From NCBI GenBank assembly GCA_027604185.1, contig JADGKB010000058.1:24957-88956 (forward strand): a DNA stretch of 64,000 nt, read 5' to 3'. The notes under the pieces are model-generated. The model did not search any database, was not told the DNA's origin, and saw only the letters and a program-made list of their open reading frames with translations. The DNA comes from Boothiomyces macroporosus. Lineage: Eukaryota > Chytridiomycota > Chytridiomycetes > Rhizophydiales > Terramycetaceae. The position numbers and the translations under genes were made by a program. Shown here piece after piece: positions 29,465 through 39,989 of this stretch; within the stretch, counting starts at the first letter, position 1; every line of letters starts with the position of its first letter.

Positions 29465-29967
29465 ATGTTGGTCAAGCGAATCAGTTCAAATTTCTTAAAA
29501 TGCCGTCAGTTCTCAGCCATCAGTTTCCTTCGCAACGCAGCACACACTCCAACCACCGGAAAATCAAATGTTAAATTGGAAGAAACCATTCCAGGTTTTA
29601 GAGCTCCAGGAGCCGTTGCTACAGATTACGAAATCGCAACTGGTCTTGAACGTTACGAATTACTCAAAGGTTTGAAGGGAGAAGATCCATGGGAAGATTT
29701 ACACCCAATTGAAATTACTGCATTGGGTACCACCAAAAAGCCAATTGAGGTTAAAGGAACTGATGTAGAACGTTATATTGGATGCACTGGTAATTTTTTG
29801 TAACTGTAGGTTTCCCAGCTGATTCCCATCCACCAATTTTCCTTACCCTCAGAGATTATGGTGGCAAGCACTTTGACCGATGTCCAGATTGCGGAAATGT
29901 ATTCAAGGTAACTCGTCTTTAATTCTAGTATACTCAAGAGCATGATCACCACGACGCTCATCATTAA
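29465..29967 (+). CDS. Cytochrome c oxidase subunit 5B (yeast Cox4)
   Basis: A 153-aa nuclear-encoded complex IV subunit. The basic, S/R-rich N-terminus (MLVKRISSNFLKCRQF) is a mitochondrial presequence. The mature part shows EITALGTTKKPIEVKG, ERYIGCTGFPADSHP and the zinc-binding HFDRCPDCGNVFK. Introns 29790-29809 and 29908-29928 (20 and 21 nt) split CTG|FPADS and VFK|YTQE. The tail DHHDAHH is His-rich. The ATG at 29465 is the likely start. The stop overlaps an AATAAA. Confidence 0.93.
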
Positions 29968-30011
29968 ATAAAAAGGAAGATGCTTTTTTATTCGATACTA
30001 CTCATAATGAC

Positions 30012-31259
30012 TCATTTAGAAGGAAAATTCTCCAACCACGACTCAATTGTTGCTTTTACAACCAAGTGTCTAGACAGATTGTTGTGACCTGCATGAGTAA
30101 CACGGAGTAGCCAAACAGGGTTTTCGTCCGAATTTAGAGACCACAGTTCGCCCTCATGGTCTAGGTGTGTGATTGACAGCCCTTGAACATCTTTATGTTC
30201 GAATTTAGCTTTCTGCGGTCTGTTTCTAATTTCCCAGTATCCATCATCAACTACTTTGTTCCCAGTTCTTCCGCTAATCGCCTCAAGGAAATTAGCTTCT
30301 GCTTGCCAAGGTTTAATTTCAAAATCTTTAAGACCATGCATAATTAATATTGGTGTTGTGATTGAAGACATTTTAAGATGAGATGACCATTTATCAACAA
30401 TCTTGGACTTTATCCACTTTTCGAGTTGTGGGAATCCATGGAATGGCAACAGCACTGGAACCATAGGATATCCTATAGCAGCGTCAGCTATACTAGCGTA
30501 TCCTAATATTAATTAATGCTTGCCGGAAAGTAATACTAAACCGCCACAAGGAGGAGTTCCCAACTGCGTTTGTTTTAAATCCAAAGTGTAAGCCAAATCA
30601 GTTGCTATTCCAGAACCTTGTTACTATGCAATTACCTAATGAGTGCCCGACGATAATAATCTTTCTAGGATTAACTCCTTGATCGACAATCCAGTCGTAT
30701 GCTGAAATAGCGTCAATTCGTACAGTTTTTTCGGTAGGGATAGCAAATGAAGAGTCGCCAAATCCTCTATAGTCTATAGCAATTACATGTGAGTTTATAT
30801 TTAATGAAGTCATCATCTTGTAGAAATCGGTTCTGTGAAATGTAGCTCGATTTCCTGCGTTTCCATGGAAATACTATATTAAACGCTGCATACCAAAAAT
30901 ACAATGTCCGCTTTATCCAGATCAGATGACTCGTCAATTTCCTGTTGGTATTGCTGTGGGTTGGGTTTGGGAATGAATCGATGGGGAAATATATGCCAAG
31001 CGCCGAGCAGTAAATTGTCTTTGGTTTTAATTTTGAATGACTTTACACTTCCACCTATATGAGCATTATTTACTCCTGAATCCGAATTCTTCTGCTCTGT
31101 TGAAATCGACAAAGAACGGAAACTTTGCGAAATTGAGATACATTGCCCAATGCTGAAAGGGAAACGGAAAGAGAATCAATATCCCTAGTATGAGCTGTGT
31201 TAAATTGTATGTACGAGGTAGAAAATGAGGCCAAAAAATACCAGCGACAAGATTGACAT
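30012..31259 (-). CDS. ABHD12-like membrane-anchored serine hydrolase
   Basis: A 382-aa alpha/beta hydrolase. N-terminal helix (MSILSLVFFGLIFYL then LILGILILFPFPF) anchors it in a membrane. AEEFGFRSGSVKSFKIKTKD and LLGAWHIFP match ABHD12 (AEQFGF..., GAWHxLP). Catalytic features are YFHGNAGNRA, nucleophile IIVGHSLGSG, probable acid in ILIMHGLKDFEI and final His in RVTHAGHNNL. ABHD12 cleaves lysophosphatidylserine and monoacylglycerols at the ER. Five introns: 31195-31214, 31055-31073, 30874-30893, 30617-30635 and 30503-30523; the last starts GC. The exact substrate here is unknown. Confidence 0.87.
30503..30523 (-). other. GC-AG mini-intron
   Basis: A 21-nt intron starting gcaagcatt and ending attaatattag. 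Frame and homology require joining LLSG to YASIADAAIGYP; no GT is available at the junction. A second GC-AG intron is at 19708-19727 in the TyrRS gene. Confidence 0.75.
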
Positions 31260-31402
31260 TAGAATTTGAAAACGAAAGATTGCGAAAATCCTAAAAGTGG
31301 TTGGGCTGCAGAAACAGATACATGGTTGGAATTGCAATGACAAATACCCGGTAACGCAGCGATTACTATGGATTATTTTTTATTTTTATAAATTGCAAGA
31401 AC

Positions 31403-32001
31403 CTACAGGTTTCTAGCTTTCAAGTCATCAACTTGCTGAGAGAATATCTTCATCAATTCGGACGGTTTTGTTTTGCCTGGGAACTGCTTTGCAAGATATA
31501 CATCGAATACGTCGGAAAAGATGGCATTCGCGACTTGAGTCTCTTTGAATAGAGTTCCTTCCTCTGGACTAGAGTTAATGATATTTACTTTAAAAGATTT
31601 ACAAGAGTGAAGAGGAACCTAAACTGACCTGCTTTTCTTACTGCTAAATCTGGGAAGACAAAGAAGCAGCCAAGTGCTCCAGCAGCATCGAAAAGGAATC
31701 TACCTTCTGAAATCAAGTTTCCAGCAAGGTGCGCTTGTTCTTGCTTTACGGGACGGTTGCTTTCGTCTATTGACCATAGGGTGGCACATAATACCCAGTT
31801 AAACTCTCTATTTGGCCTAGATTAGTGATATTCTGACTTTATATATTTCGTAGGGTCTTCAGGATCCTGTGCCCACAATTGAATAACAGGAGGCTGATAT
31901 TAATCAGATATTACTGGGTCTACTGATCTGAAGTCCTTTGTTCCATTACCACAACTTCTTGCCCGGTTCGGTTGTTGAACCATCACCAGCTTATACGGCA
32001 T
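31403..32001 (-). CDS. Velvet-domain regulator
   Basis: A 178-aa protein that is essentially one velvet domain, a fungus-specific DNA-binding fold related to Rel/NF-kB. It starts YKLVMVQQPNRARSCG, then KDFRSVDPPPVIQLW, with VLCATLWSID, GALGCFFVFPDLAVRKAGQFRF and FDVYLAKQFPGKTKPSEL in order. In ascomycetes velvet proteins (VeA, VelB, VosA) link sporulation, light and secondary metabolism. Introns 31894-31914, 31817-31837, 31569-31588. I start at the first in-frame ATG (32001), just before the domain. The frame stays open upstream for about 50 more codons without ATG, so an extra 5' exon is possible. Confidence 0.85.
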
Positions 32002-32503
32002 ATTCTGCTGGCTTTCTTCGTTTATTATCGTTTCTGAGCTACTTGTTAGCTGGGGAATACCCTTCTCTCGAAAACATGATTTCTTTTTGGGAAACGGTTC
32101 AAGAATTTTCGTTTCTTTTTTGGTTCTAGTGGACGGAAATAGAGACAATCGTCCCCCAAAAATCTGAGGAAATAAATTAAAATTACAATCAGGAACCGAT
32201 ATCCATTTACCAGATATCCGTTGATTATTGTTTTTCTGAGGATCAGCTTTTCAACTCACGCTCGGGGAGAATGAGAGCGGTTTTTTTTCCGTTGAACCCG
32301 CTTTCACCAGCAAATCTTGGAATATCACTAGATACACCCGCTATCGAGAGCGGATAATATAACCTGTTTACCAAAGGATTCTGCCTAAATTTCCCCCTTA
32401 CTGGTTCTAATCTCGATTCTGGGACGATATAAATTTATGTGAAATTCTCACTATTTCAATGTAAATCGCTTATACTTTTTTTTCTAAAGGACACGTCACG
32501 ACA
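32002..32503. other. Divergent spacer between velvet gene and CYB5D1
   Basis: About 500 nt. The first 147 nt continue the velvet reading frame without an ATG and may be coding. The rest should hold two promoters; nothing else is recognised. Confidence 0.5.
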
Positions 32504-33229
32504 ATGGCAACCACCACCTTGACAACTGGAGGAACGATATCTGCCGTAGGGGCTCAAAAAAAGCAATATCCATATTTTACGCCAGAGCAAGTACTCGCAC
32601 ATGACTCGCCTGATGACTGTTGGTTATCCTGGTTAGGTTGCGTGTATAACCTGACAGAGCTCTGTCAAAAATACGCGGGAGACCCTCTGTTGACGCCAAT
32701 TTTAGCGAATGCAGGACAGGATATCTCGCATTGGTTTGATCCTGAAACTGGAAATGTGTTCTTTATCTAATAGTAGCTCAAAACCCAAATTAATCTACTA
32801 ACAGACTGCAAGGCTTATGCCAAGCCATATGGTAAGATGATTCACGTTTCTCCCCACATTCCTCAGCACAATTGGGATGTTGAGGAAGCGACAAAGCCAT
32901 GGTGGATTGATCAATCGAATTGCTTGGGCTACTTGTCAAAGAAAACAAGGAAAATTCGTATCGTCAACACTCTTACTAAGGATGAGCATATACTAGAAGT
33001 ATGTACGGAAGATTCTCTTTCCGCAATTCAAGATAGATATTCTTTGATCAATGCGCATGCAAAGGGGTATATGTGGAAGAGGCTCAGCGTGCTTTTGGAT
33101 ATGAATTTGACGTTACAGGAAAATGGGATCCCTGACGAAGAGGAATTGTTTAACGACCTCGGTATCAACAGCGATCAATGGCTGCCGGTGATCCACTTGT
33201 ATTTCAGCGATGATTTGACTGTCGCTTAG
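32504..33229 (+). CDS. CYB5D1-like ciliary cytochrome b5-domain protein
   Basis: A 234-aa homologue of CYB5D1 (human 228 aa). The heme-binding-type domain reads YFTPEQVLAHDSPDDCWLSW, LGCVYNLTEL, ILANAGQDISHWFDPETG. The region after it is specific to this subfamily: KPWWIDQSNCLGYLSKKTR, KIRIVNTLTKDEH, LEVC, LTLQENGIPDEEELF and LYFSDDLT. CYB5D1 localises to cilia and is needed for normal ciliary beating in algae and fish. Its presence supports a flagellated stage. One 21-nt intron (32756-32776) follows the WFDPETGN segment. The next gene starts 46 nt after the stop on the same strand. Confidence 0.9.
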
Positions 33230-33275
33230 ATTAATTGCTAATAAATTGATTTTCAGAGTAAAATTGTTGCCTCAA

Positions 33276-35687
33276 ATGAGCAATCGAAATCTTGTTGCGG
33301 TGCTCCAGTCATGCTCAAATGTTTCATTCAAAAGCAATCAGGAGATGGATGGGATATTAGCGCTGGTGACTGACAAAGTAAATATCACTCTTGGTTGGAT
33401 TGCGGTGGAATCTTTAAATAGGGAACAATTGAACTTATTTCACATTCCAAAACAGCCAGGATTAGTAGATTTAAACCTGATTGAATGTTTCACAACTTCT
33501 GTTGATTCAATTATATGTGTCTCGTTGGAGCCAGAACTTTCCGTGTATAATAACAAAGCCTGTTGTCTGGTTTCAATGACAGTAATATTCACAACAGAAT
33601 CGGGAGAAGAATCGCAATGGCCTGCGCTTCTCTTTAATCCTACTTCCTTTGGGATACAATCAGTCGCTGATGTTCATTCAATGCTGCGAAAGTGGCTACG
33701 CCCCTTCAAAAGGGATTTGATTTATCTGGATGATGGGAAGAACCGCTATTATCTCACAGACAAATTACAGAATATTGTTACGGAAAAATGGCCAGCTGGT
33801 ATTCCTCAGCCGCCGGAAGATTCTAGTGTATATAAAATTGGAGCATTTGGATTTGGCGTGGTGTCCTCTCTTCTAGGCTCTCCTACTGCGCATGTAGATT
33901 ATTATTAAAAGTAGAAATTGGAAGACGTTGGCTGGGATGTATTGGAAAGATTCGCGCAAGTAACTATATTTGCAAAAGATAAGACTAGTACTTTGACAAC
34001 TAAATATAGCACAAGCGTTGGAGCATCCTTTAGCGAGGCCATTGCTGCCATTAATTCCAGATAAAATTAGGTCAAACTTTTTGACTTCTGCGGAAGCTGA
34101 AGCTCTTATACAGGACTATGATTCAGCGCATCGTTACCTGGCCCAATTTGCTGATGAAATACAGAGAAAAATAGGTATTAAAAAGGATATCGAAGAACTC
34201 AAGGAAGAGCCTGATACCACCTGCGATTTTGAAAATTTAAAGGGTCATTACATATCACACTTTACAGGCACACCAGTCACCACCGAGAAATGGTCTTCAT
34301 GGCTGAATGAACATGGAAGCCTGACTATTTCGTCTTATAAAGTAGCGTGCCATGTATTCTGTGGAGTAAACAAATACTAATTTAGGGAATTGAACCTGCG
34401 CTTCGCCCAACAGCTTGGAAGTATATTTTGGGTGCTACACTCGTAAATATTCGCTAAATGTAGTGGACGGAAGATGAAAAGACCAACGAGAATCTCCTGC
34501 AACAGAAAAAGGACACCTACTATAAAATGAAGAGCTCGTGGATGGCTATTTTACAAGAAGCTGGAAACAAGTCACCAACGAAAATTAAGGAGCCGCATAA
34601 TGGGCCGGTTGGAGATGAAGACGAAAACTCTGACGTTATATCCAAGCTAACTGAGCGCAAGTATAGAATTGGTATTAATTCCATTAACAATAGACAAGGA
34701 CGTAATTCGAACAGATCAAACAATTCCATTCTTTACTGCAGGCGAGATTAACCCAAAGAATACATTGCACCAGACTATCGAAACCCAACCTAATCTGGTA
34801 ACTCTTCGAAATATCTTGATGACATATACCATCTTGAACTTTGAGCTTGGATATGTTCAGGGTATGAGTGATCTCGCTGCTCCAATATTGGAAATAGTGA
34901 AAGATGAAGCCGAAGCTTTCTGGTGTTATGTGGGACTGATGGAAAAGATGAAGCAAAACTTTCAAAGAGATCAAAGTGGGATGCAAAATCAGCTGAGAAA
35001 GCTGGAATTACTGCTTAAGGTGCTTGATCCGCCATTGTATCGTCACTTTGGTAAGACTCAATTGATATTAGAAAATTGTGATGCGGTGAATATGTTCTGT
35101 TGTTTCAGGTGGCTTTTGATTGCCTTCAAACGGGAGTTCTACTTTGAAGATATAAAAACTTTATGGGAAATTATTTGGATGTCTCCTCTAACGGCTCATT
35201 TCAATCTATTTGTAGCAGTGGCAATTTTGAATCAGCATAGGAAAGCTTTACTGGAAACACAAGCATTTGACGAAGTCTTAAAGGTATAGTGATTTCTAAC
35301 AAGTATATAAATAACCTGTCCCAAAACATTAATGTACCGGAAGCAGTTCAAAGAGCTGAAGTGCTGTACTATATCCTTAGGGACAAGCTCGCAACAAGCG
35401 GTCCTGAAGGTCTTGGTGAAAGTATTGGGAAAACTGTCAGCTCAATCGTGACAGATGCAGATTTGAATGTTATTTCTGGACGAGAAAACAAAATACTTGT
35501 TCTTGACCAAACAGAGTACAAGAAGGAATCAAATCTAAGTTCTGAAGAATGGTATGAGCTGGTACAAGTGTTTGAAATTGATCATGCTATTGCAAATAAG
35601 GAAAGAATGAGTACTAGGGTGGAGGTAGAAGATGGCGCTGATGTACAAATGTCTGGCATGGAATCTGTAACAAATATTGCTGAATAA
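33276..35687 (+). CDS. TBC-domain Rab GTPase-activating protein (Gyp7/TBC1D15-like)
   Basis: A 761-aa RabGAP with the TBC1D15/17-Gyp7 layout: an N-terminal domain that reads out membrane or Rab binding (about 1-260, with ARPLLPLIPD before it ends) and a TBC domain from about residue 330. Catalytic fingers are visible: arginine in DKDVIRTDQ and glutamine in ELGYVQGMSD. VFCGGIEPALRPTAWKYILG opens the domain. Gyp7 acts on Ypt7/Rab7 at late endosome-vacuole membranes. Six introns: 33894-33914, 33988-34009, 34366-34385, 34443-34463, 34672-34693, 35284-35303. The stop GAATAAA doubles as a poly(A) signal and lies 5 nt from the convergent TMEM214 stop. Confidence 0.92.
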
Positions 35688-35692
35688 ATCCT

Positions 35693-37998
35693 TTATTTTA
35701 AATATTTGAGTAGGTTCGCCATTAAAAGAGCAAATTCATGGCGAAATGTTGCAATCATTGATAGTAAAGGTTGTTGATCTCCTTCCATGAATATCAAAAT
35801 TGCTTCCCCAAGATGTATCGAGTTTTGCAAGAATTTCACAAGGATATCCGTCAACGCAACATAATAACCTTTCAAGTAAAGCTCAAATAAATCTTGTGCT
35901 TTCAGGTAGTATTCATTTTGGGTGATTAGAATCCAATATCCGTTCGCTGCCAAAGAGTTCATATACCTTGCCTTGATTTCATTCAGCACTTCAAAATGAA
36001 CAGCCATCGAGTTGATCAAATATCGGAAAACAGACGCTAGCACTTTGAGCATCTTCAATACAGTTTGATACAATTGTGGAAGGAAGATGTCCACCATATT
36101 CTCTGCTTGGAAGTGTACAAATCTGAACAAATCCTCCTGAACCTGACTAACAAAGACCTTCATTTCGTGCCAGTCTAAACCGTCGTACGTATATGATGCT
36201 GTAACTTTATACCCAATCAACTCAAGAATGAAAATCCCTTTTTCAGTTAAATTCACAATGAAAGGGGTAACGTATTGATGGAATATACCGACGAAATACT
36301 GGACTATAGGATTCCTACTATAAAATTCTAAAATTGAATGATAAACTTGCAAGGCTTGAATTCGGTATTCGTCTCTATAAAATTCTTTCCACTTTGTGAA
36401 TACCACACTAGAAACGTTTAGCAAATATTGATGAGCCATTTGGATATAAGGGATCAAAAATGCAGAAACTGTATCATACACCTGTTTCACAACTGATTGA
36501 GGTTCGAACGGCAACGGACAAGTTCTACCAGACATGGGATCACATTGTACATATACCAATGCATAAAAGAAGAAGGAGAATATCGATAGTTGAATAGCGA
36601 TATGAAACAAAGATAAGGATGACTCTGGCTGGGTAAAGTTCATAAGATGCTGATTTAAATAGGTGTTACCTTTAATGAAGCCTTGATCTCTGGTGTTGGG
36701 GATTTTTCAATATGTTTTAGAACGGAAAAGAGCTTTGATTTTGCAATCTGAATTAGTGATAGATACTCTTTGCCACAAGTTACTGCTGTTTCCAAATAGA
36801 GATGTTTCAGAAGAACGAAGATTCAAGAGAAAGACAATCAGCAGCAAAGATTCGGTTTTGAAATTCTCGTACTGTGACCTCCAGTAATCCAAACTTTGAT
36901 CGGAAATCTCTTTGGATTTTGAGCCAATGAGCCAAGACAGATTTGAAAGCAACTGATTTAATCATCAACCTACCTCGTACTTTAAATTGCCATTCAAGTT
37001 TTGATTCAAGGGACTGAAAAATGCAGAAAAGGCAGTTGCAGGGCTATTTGTAAGTATCAATGGAGGCTCTGTTTCGAACATCAACAGCTAGGTTAATAAA
37101 TATAACCTTTGTTGAGTAGTAAATTTTCTTGATAGATTCATCCTGTGAATCTGATTTGAACGTGAGATTCATCAGGGAAGTGTATGTTGCAATTGGTAAC
37201 AATGGAAGCTGATATTTTGGTAGACTAAAGATTCCTGCTATATCCACTAGGCTACTGTTATTAAGGAACTACCATCTTAAAGATTCGCGAGCGTAAAATG
37301 TTGCAATTGAGCTATTCCACTTTTCATTCTTGTACAAAGTAAAAAAGTACTCAAACCACATTTCAATGCATTTTGGATGTGCAAGTTTCTTTCCATTGCT
37401 CAACGTAATAAATTGCTGACTGCAGATCCAAAGAAGCGAGTTGCCAACTCCTTCATTAAGAATTTCTCCCTTGAACTCTTTAAATAGCATGGTCGCAACT
37501 GACAATTTTTCTCCTTTTAGAATGCAAAAGAACAAATCAGGGTAAGCAGTTGCGATTGCTTGGATAATCAACAAGTACCCTGCTACATCCAGTTTACCCT
37601 TTGGTTTTGATTTTTGAGTAATAATCAACTCCTTTCCGATTGCAAATAAACCATCGGCGACCAATTTCGGCTCCAATTTGAGTAGGTATTTCAAAATTTC
37701 CTTCACCACTTCTTCCCGTACATATCTCAATGGTCCTGAGGTAAAAGGATGCTTACCACTAAATTCATCGAGTTTCTGTGAATATGAAAATCGTAATTCA
37801 AAATCGTTCACAAATGAAGGAGCGTGTACATCAAGGCTGTTCAGAGTAATCTGTATTAGTGAATATAGACCTGCAATTTTGCCGCTAAATCCTTAATAGG
37901 GAGTTTGGAAGATTGCTTATTCATAGTCTCTATGAATTGAATCATCGTTTCCTTTTGGAGCTGAGTTAGCACTACAATACTTTTCCAAGATTCTCCAT
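35693..37998 (-). CDS. TMEM214-like ER membrane protein
   Basis: A 721-aa protein that looks like two separate genes until introns 36748-36766 and 36650-36669 are removed. It then joins into one frame of eight exons; other introns are 37961-37980, 37851-37870, 37252-37272, 37088-37106 and 36953-36973. The first 18-nt exon codes MENLGK. The N-terminal 400 residues are helical (VAGYLLIIQAIATAYPDL, LSWLIGSKSKEISDQSLDYW). One membrane helix follows (LSIFSFFFYALVYV), then about 280 residues of amphipathic helices. Length and layout fit TMEM214 (human 689 aa), an ER protein linked to stress-induced apoptosis. Sequence similarity by eye is modest. Confidence 0.65.
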
Positions 37999-39989
37999 TT
38001 TCTGATTTGAAAATTCAAGCAAAATTTAGTGGCATTTGGAAATATCCCCAACACATTAATTTCAATTTCAAATAAACGTGATATTTCGTTTTTAATTTAT
38101 TCTTAGTGAAGGAAGTAAATTTATTTTCTATCCAGTTATCCCTTCAAGTGTGGATGGCGGTTGATTATTTTCCTATCAGATGGTTATTCTGTAATAAGAA
38201 TGAAGTTCTTCATCATTTGAGATAGGTATTCTTTCCAAAGCATATCATTTCACTTCGCTATAATTGAACAAGATACTAACCTCACGGATATGTACTTGCT
38301 ACAAAGCTGATTACTACTTTTGATACACGACAGAATTGCACTTAATTCAATAATTAGGATGTTTATCAATATTGAATACATCAACCATTTTGTTCATCTG
38401 TAGGGTTCATTACGAAGAATTAATAGATTCTAATTTCAAGACTTACATGTGATCTTATTCCAGAGACTTTGCACAACATTATACCCAACTATAGACTTAA
38501 TGCTATTAACCATTGCCAATTAAGTAATCCGCTCCAGATATTCAAACCTCTTGTTCCAAAACAAGTCAAAAGTAAAATTGAATTTAATGGTTGGAACTCC
38601 TTTTTGATGTCCCCAATTGATTCTTCTGTTACATTACTTGAAAAAATTGGAAAAGTGAATATCAATTATAGCGCATTCTTAATTTATTTCAATAAAGACT
38701 ACTAGAGCTGAATTATTTCAATTAATATCTAGTCTGATTAGATTTATATACCGATTAAAGTCTCGTTCGGGTTGATTATATTCATAAAAATAGCTGATTT
38801 GTCCAATCACAGATACCCTACTGTCAGTTTTACTAATTTGCGCTCCAAGATATTATTACTCTACGTAATTTATCAAAAGGCTGTATTCTGTTATCCACTT
38901 ACACCCTGAATTTTTATTTCTCTTTTGGAACCACAGCTTTGGATTATCTCATTCCGAATATTCAATTTGGGAAATGTCAAATATAAAGAGAAATTCAAAT
39001 AATCATTTCGCTTTTCCAATAGTCTAACTCTTCGAAGTGAGCGCACACTGTATCTGTTTAAAGCGAGATTAAATCCGCATACACAGTTGTAATTACTCAA
39101 GCTTCCACTTGGGGTGAATTAAATGTGTAATATAAAAATTTTAAATCTGCAGAAGTAGTTCTTCCAGCAATTATATTTTTTTGAATTTAGTGAGGGACAT
39201 CATATTGTTAACTCCGTTTTGAATTGGTTGATTATTAAATATTCTCATTTTAATTTATCGCAGAAGTGGGGAAATAACTGTCATAGTTGAATTTGGAACT
39301 GTAACTTCAATTCACCAACTTTTGGAAGTAACCTCGTAATGGGATTATCAGCATAATTCACAAATGTAAATGAGGCATCTGCTGGTTTGTTTCTTCGAGA
39401 TTGCTTCTGAAGCATCAAATATAGTGGTAGTACAAGTATGCTCATCTTTTGCATTATTGGGAAAACTAGCTTCTCACCAGAGATTGTATTTTAAGGTATA
39501 TAAACTTTTTCTGTAAATTCAAAGTGTTCTTGTTTTCTCCTTCCCTTCCAATTTACATCTTGAAACGAGTAAGCACTATACGAAAATGCTTTATATTAAT
39601 TTCTTGGCAAAGATCGATTCACATGTGTAAATTGAAGTTGAAAATTTTGAACACATTTGGAATGCAATATACTGGTTATCTCTTTTTTGGATAATTAAAG
39701 TGGAACTTGTCAGTAATTTTAACGAAAGTATTCAAGGGAGTACTATAATTTCTGGTCTTTCATGATGGATAATAAGCCTAACCAATTAATTATATATTCA
39801 AACTTCTCAATTAAAGTACTGACAGCAAAATATGAATCAAAAGTGCAATAGCTACTCCCAGTCTTCTCCTTCAAAATTGTCCCCCTATTGCTCCAAGTAG
39901 CACACAAATTCCTGTATTTATTTTTAGTCCTCACACATAAAGGTTAGTTCACAGATTCTTTTCGTATTTTAATTTTTTTCTTGGACCAA
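37999..39989. other. Two-kilobase gene-free region
   Basis: The longest non-coding stretch of the window. It is AT-rich, with only short frames (for example 78 codons at 38469-38705 plus and 69 at 38891-39100 minus) that show no family signature. No mini-intron series joins them into a longer frame. No long tandem array or tRNA-like fold stands out. It could be a decayed gene, a non-coding RNA or a structural locus such as a centromere or origin; nothing in the sequence decides. Confidence 0.6.

Noticed and set aside
33988..34009. Possible frameshift in the RabGAP gene
   Set aside because: A 22-nt intron with CTAAATATAG explains the frame change and restores the expected ALEHPLARPLLP segment.
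35693..36643. Separate 316-aa hypothetical gene starting MNFTQPESS
   Set aside because: Two canonical mini-introns join it in frame to the upstream exons, giving one TMEM214-sized protein.
38469..38705. 78-codon frame in the gene-free island
   Set aside because: It does not begin with ATG, has no recognisable motif and cannot be extended by splicing.
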